Assembly (NCBI RefSeq): GCF_029854195.1
Contig: NZ_CP122960.1
Coordinates: 2,672,001-2,736,000 of the forward strand
DNA length: 64,000 nt
Origin: Amylibacter sp. IMCC11727
GTDB taxonomy: Bacteria > Pseudomonadota > Alphaproteobacteria > Rhodobacterales > Rhodobacteraceae
Reading direction: 5' to 3'
This document shows positions 61,295 through 64,000 of the stretch, piece by piece. The translations under genes were made by a program, and so were the position numbers. Positions within the stretch are counted from its first letter, which is position 1. Each line of letters opens with the position of its first letter. The notes under the pieces are model-generated. The model was not told where the DNA came from, did not search any database, and saw only the letters and a program-made list of their open reading frames with translations.

Positions 61295-61753
61295 ATGCTT
61301 GATTCCACAGATTTAAAACTGCTTTCCGCGTTGCAGGACAATGCAACTGCAACGGCGCAAGAGCTGTCTGAAACGTTGCACTTGTCAGCCAGCCAGATTG
61401 GACGGCGGCGACAAAGGCTGGAGGAAGCGGGGTACATTTTGGGGTATCACGCCCATGTTTCGCCCAAGCATTTGGGATTGGATGTACAGGCCTTTGTGCA
61501 GGTGGCCATGGTGGGACACACGACCGACAATGCAAAGCAGTTTGAACAGCTGGTGGATCGCACGCTCGAGGTGGTTAGCCTGTGGACGCTGACAGGGGAT
61601 GCGGATTACATGCTGCGGGTCTATTGCAAATCGTTGGCGGCGCTGAATACGCTGGTGCATGAGGTGTTTTTGCCCCACGAAGCGGTGGCCCGTGTGCAGA
61701 CCAAGATTGTGATGAAGCAGTTGAAAAAGGATACAGGTCTGCCCATTGATTAA
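61295..61753 (+). CDS. Lrp/AsnC-family transcriptional regulator
   Basis: A 152-residue regulator with an N-terminal HTH (ATAQELSETLHLSASQIGRR, RRQRLEEAGYILGYHAHVSP) and a C-terminal RAM effector domain (GDADYMLRVYCKSLAALNTL). Tyrosine-pathway genes are often controlled by Lrp-type proteins; divergence from hppD makes it the likely hppD regulator. It overlaps the convergent MFS gene by 4 bp at the 3' ends. Confidence 0.92.
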   Translation: MLDSTDLKLLSALQDNATATAQELSETLHLSASQIGRRRQRLEEAGYILGYHAHVSPKHLGLDVQAFVQVAMVGHTTDNAKQFEQLVDRTLEVVSLWTLTGDADYMLRVYCKSLAALNTLVHEVFLPHEAVARVQTKIVMKQLKKDTGLPID

Positions 61754-62898
61754 CGCCGTTGCCGCGCCAAAATCACATGTGCCGCAATGCCCAGTCCGTA
61801 GGCCGTAAGGGCAAAGACAACAACGCCTGAAAAACCCATTACGGCAATCATGCTGAGAACAATGGGTGTGCCAAAGGTGTTCCCCAAATTGCCCATCTGT
61901 GCAACGGCCCCATTGGCGTGGGCTCGGTCCGTGGCCGATTGGTTGAGCGCAGGAATGGCCGCGAAATTTGCGCCCTGCACCAACCCCAGGCAAGCAAACA
62001 ACCCAATGCACAGCGCGGGGTGTCCTGGGGACACAAGCAACAGTGCGATGTCGCAGGATGCTGCGGCGAACCCTGCAACGACCACAGTGACAGCGGAACA
62101 CCAGCGCAGCAGCAAAACGCCGAGGGTCATGGATGTGGCGATCCCCGCCAAGGGCATTAATCCAACGGTTATTGCGCGGGAGGGTTCAGGGATGAACGGC
62201 GGCAAAATCGTGAGCAGGGACACAAACGTCAGCGTGTAGCACAACCATGCAAGCGCGGGCGCAGAAGTGGCGGGGTTTGTGTAAACCGCCACATGTTGGC
62301 GCAATAAATTTGTGATGGGTGCGGGCGTTTCACCAGATACTTTGGGCAGGGTCACAAACAGGATGCCCGCGATGGCCAGCATCCATATGGCGTGGGCGTA
62401 AAAGATACTGGGCACGCCGTAAGCCGCAATTAACGGAGCGCCAAGCCACGCTGTGAGCGCATAGGACACCCCAAAGAACGTGGACCACAGGGTCATGGCC
62501 AATGGAATGAACCGCACTTTTGTGATCTGTGCAATCAGCGTTGGTGCGGCAACTGTGATGACCAAATGCGAGGCCCCTTCGATCAGGCGCAGGCCAAGCA
62601 TAATGGGCAAGGTTGGCAAGGTTGCTTCGATCAGGGTGATACCGGCGCCCAGCAGCAAACCCGCCAGCAGCATTTTGCGAAACCCGACGCGGGCCACGAT
62701 CAGGCCAGCGGTCAGGCCAAACACGATGCCCAGAAAACTGATAATCGACAGGATAAAACCAAACCACGGGGAGGCGGCTCCGTTTGTGTAAAAGGCTTCG
62801 AGGTCGGCATAAACGAGCGAAACTTTGGAAAACTGCGCCGCTGCCCCAAGGCCCGCGCACCAAAGCAAAATCACGACAAAGGGAGAAGACCGCAGCAT
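61750..62898 (-). CDS. Major facilitator superfamily transporter
   Basis: A 382-residue MFS protein with 12 predicted transmembrane segments. The conserved loop-2-3 motif region GLIVARVGFRKMLLAGLLLG is present. No substrate is evident. The ATG at 62898 is chosen because the extended N-terminus up to 62994 is basic and unlike a first TM helix; its ribosome site is weak. It is convergent with the Lrp regulator and could move an aromatic or amino acid. Confidence 0.82.
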   Translation of the reverse strand: MLRSSPFVVILLWCAGLGAAAQFSKVSLVYADLEAFYTNGAASPWFGFILSIISFLGIVFGLTAGLIVARVGFRKMLLAGLLLGAGITLIEATLPTLPIMLGLRLIEGASHLVITVAAPTLIAQITKVRFIPLAMTLWSTFFGVSYALTAWLGAPLIAAYGVPSIFYAHAIWMLAIAGILFVTLPKVSGETPAPITNLLRQHVAVYTNPATSAPALAWLCYTLTFVSLLTILPPFIPEPSRAITVGLMPLAGIATSMTLGVLLLRWCSAVTVVVAGFAAASCDIALLLVSPGHPALCIGLFACLGLVQGANFAAIPALNQSATDRAHANGAVAQMGNLGNTFGTPIVLSMIAVMGFSGVVVFALTAYGLGIAAHVILARQRR

Positions 62899-63014
62899 AT
62901 GAAACTTGTGACGGGCGCGAACAAGAAGGGCAAGTCGGCATTTTTGTGAATTGGGTCTTTTGTTCACGTGGGCTTTGGCGCAAATTGATCGCATAGGTTA
63001 CGCGAAAGGCCCCC

Positions 63015-64000
63015 ATGGACAGTTTTTTCCTTCAAGCCACGATTTATCTTGCCGCTGCGGTGATTGCGGTTCCGATTGCCAAACGAATTGGGCTCGGTTC
63101 GGTGCTGGGGTATTTGATTGCGGGCGTGGTGATTGGGCCTGTTACGGGGCTTGTGGGCAACGAAACCAAGGACTTGCAGCATTTCGCGGAATTTGGCGTG
63201 GTGATGATGCTGTTTATCGTGGGTTTGGAGCTGGAGCCGCGTGCGTTGTGGGATATGCGGCATCGGTTGGTCGGGCTTGGAGGGTTGCAGGTTTCGCTGA
63301 CAACGCTGGCGATCACGGCGGCGTTTCTGATTTTTGGACAGATTTGGTATGTCGCACTGGCCATTGGTTTGACCTTTGCGCTGTCATCCACCGCGATTGT
63401 TGTGCAAACCCTGAATGAAAAGAACCTGATGCAAAGTCAGGGGGGACGGTCCGCGTTTTCGGTGCTGTTGACCCAAGACATTGCGGTGATCCCTATGCTG
63501 GCGCTGGTGCCTTTGCTGGCGCTGGGGGATTTCAAGAACTTTGCCAGCCATAAAGGTGGTCATCATTCCATGTCATTGGTGGAAGGGTTGCCTGGCTGGG
63601 GTGTGACCCTTGTAACCCTTGGGGCGGTGGCTGCGGTAATACTCATCGGGGTTTATTGCACCCGACCAATTTTTGCGTTCATCGCGCGGTCACGGCTGCC
63701 TGAAATGTTTACGGCCATTGCCCTGTTGCTGGTTGTGGGTATTGCGTTGTTGATGACCGTGGTTGGACTGTCCCCTGCCCTTGGCGCATTTTTGGCGGGT
63801 GTGGTTTTGGCGAACTCTGAATTCCGCCATGAACTGGAAAGCGATATTCAACCCTTTAAAGGGCTGCTGTTGGGGTTGTTTTTCATCACAGTTGGGGCTG
63901 GCATCAACTTTGCCATTTTGGCCGAAAACCTTGTCGGCGTTATCGGGATGACCCTTACGGTTATGGCGATCAAAGGCGCAGTTTTGGCCGGGCTTGGCCT
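63015..64000 (+). CDS. Monovalent cation:proton antiporter (CPA2/KefB-like), partial
   Basis: The first 328 residues are present and the gene leaves the right end of the window. It is a CPA2 antiporter (Na_H_Exchanger domain). Typical are PIAKRIGLGSVLGYLIAGVVIG, FGVVMMLFIVGLELEP, SSTAIVVQTLNEKNLMQSQGGR and LGAFLAGVVLANSEFRHELE. KefB/C members exchange K+ for H+ and have a C-terminal RCK/TrkA-N domain, which would lie outside the window. An AAAGGCCCCC ribosome site precedes the ATG. Confidence 0.88.
   Translation, partial: MDSFFLQATIYLAAAVIAVPIAKRIGLGSVLGYLIAGVVIGPVTGLVGNETKDLQHFAEFGVVMMLFIVGLELEPRALWDMRHRLVGLGGLQVSLTTLAITAAFLIFGQIWYVALAIGLTFALSSTAIVVQTLNEKNLMQSQGGRSAFSVLLTQDIAVIPMLALVPLLALGDFKNFASHKGGHHSMSLVEGLPGWGVTLVTLGAVAAVILIGVYCTRPIFAFIARSRLPEMFTAIALLLVVGIALLMTVVGLSPALGAFLAGVVLANSEFRHELESDIQPFKGLLLGLFFITVGAGINFAILAENLVGVIGMTLTVMAIKGAVLAGLG

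Overview
The window looks like a chromosomal segment of an alphaproteobacterium of the Rhodobacteraceae (Roseobacter group). The evidence is the protein repertoire: a dcw-type murC-murG-ftsW block, CarD, a SUV3-type helicase overlapping an S4 RNA-binding gene, a DUF1501/DUF1800 pair, kynurenine-pathway TDO and many short Rhodobacteraceae-type envelope proteins. Base composition by eye is moderate, roughly 50-55 % G+C, with A+T-rich patches near 2.9-4.6 kb, 9.2-9.6 kb and 55.2-56.7 kb. No rRNA, tRNA, CRISPR array or intact transposase was found. The first gene (murC) and the last (a cation:proton antiporter) are cut by the window ends.

Layout. 0-2.7 kb: murC', murG and ftsW (peptidoglycan precursor and septum synthesis, minus strand). 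2.9-4.6 kb: an A+T-rich pair encoding a lipoprotein and a coiled-coil exported protein with a Cys-rich domain resembling SUEL-type lectins. 4.6-6.5 kb: an FAD monooxygenase and a VOC protein, preceded by a 307-bp palindromic MITE-like element. 6.9-16 kb: housekeeping genes (CarD, FdxA, NmrA-like, S4, SUV3-like helicase, TPR, SCP2, lysophospholipase-like hydrolase, a YodC-RGG protein with a structured 3' UTR, EI24 and nitroreductase). 16-25 kb: GNAT, DUF1501/DUF1800, GST, GH25 lysozyme, an MscS channel and a membrane-anchored 2Fe-2S ferredoxin.

25-43.3 kb is the most distinctive region, a block of catabolic and oxidative genes. A long minus-strand run has a flavin reductase, aldehyde dehydrogenase, luciferase-like monooxygenase, AA_synth protein, alpha/beta hydrolase, TPP enzyme, CMD protein and FAD oxidoreductase. 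An FAH-type hydrolase, an HpaH-type hydratase and an HpaI-type aldolase follow. A divergent LysR gene sits at its head. Next come an ArgE-type deacylase, two Rieske oxygenase alpha subunits without a visible reductase, a flavin-reductase/LysR-effector-domain fusion and an iron alcohol dehydrogenase. The set suggests oxidative opening of a ring or N-containing substrate, with the products fed through hydrolysis, hydration and retro-aldol steps. The substrate is unknown. A five-copy ACGCGT array with an exact 14-bp period lies upstream of the aldolase gene.

43.4-54.8 kb: an orphan Flp-like peptide, tryptophan 2,3-dioxygenase, TypA/BipA, glutamate dehydrogenase, small exported proteins, an HxD-type non-heme iron oxygenase related to HalD/BesD, a 3-hydroxyisobutyrate-dehydrogenase-like enzyme, a reductive-dehalogenase-like Fe-S protein and a pirin. 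54.9-56.7 kb: a candidate 6S-like RNA and a small A+T-rich module (XRE regulator and ImmA/IrrE protease, divergent from two tiny proteins around a palindromic operator). 56.7-64 kb: LepA, an H-type lectin, HPPD with a small Rieske protein and a divergent Lrp regulator, an MFS transporter and an antiporter.
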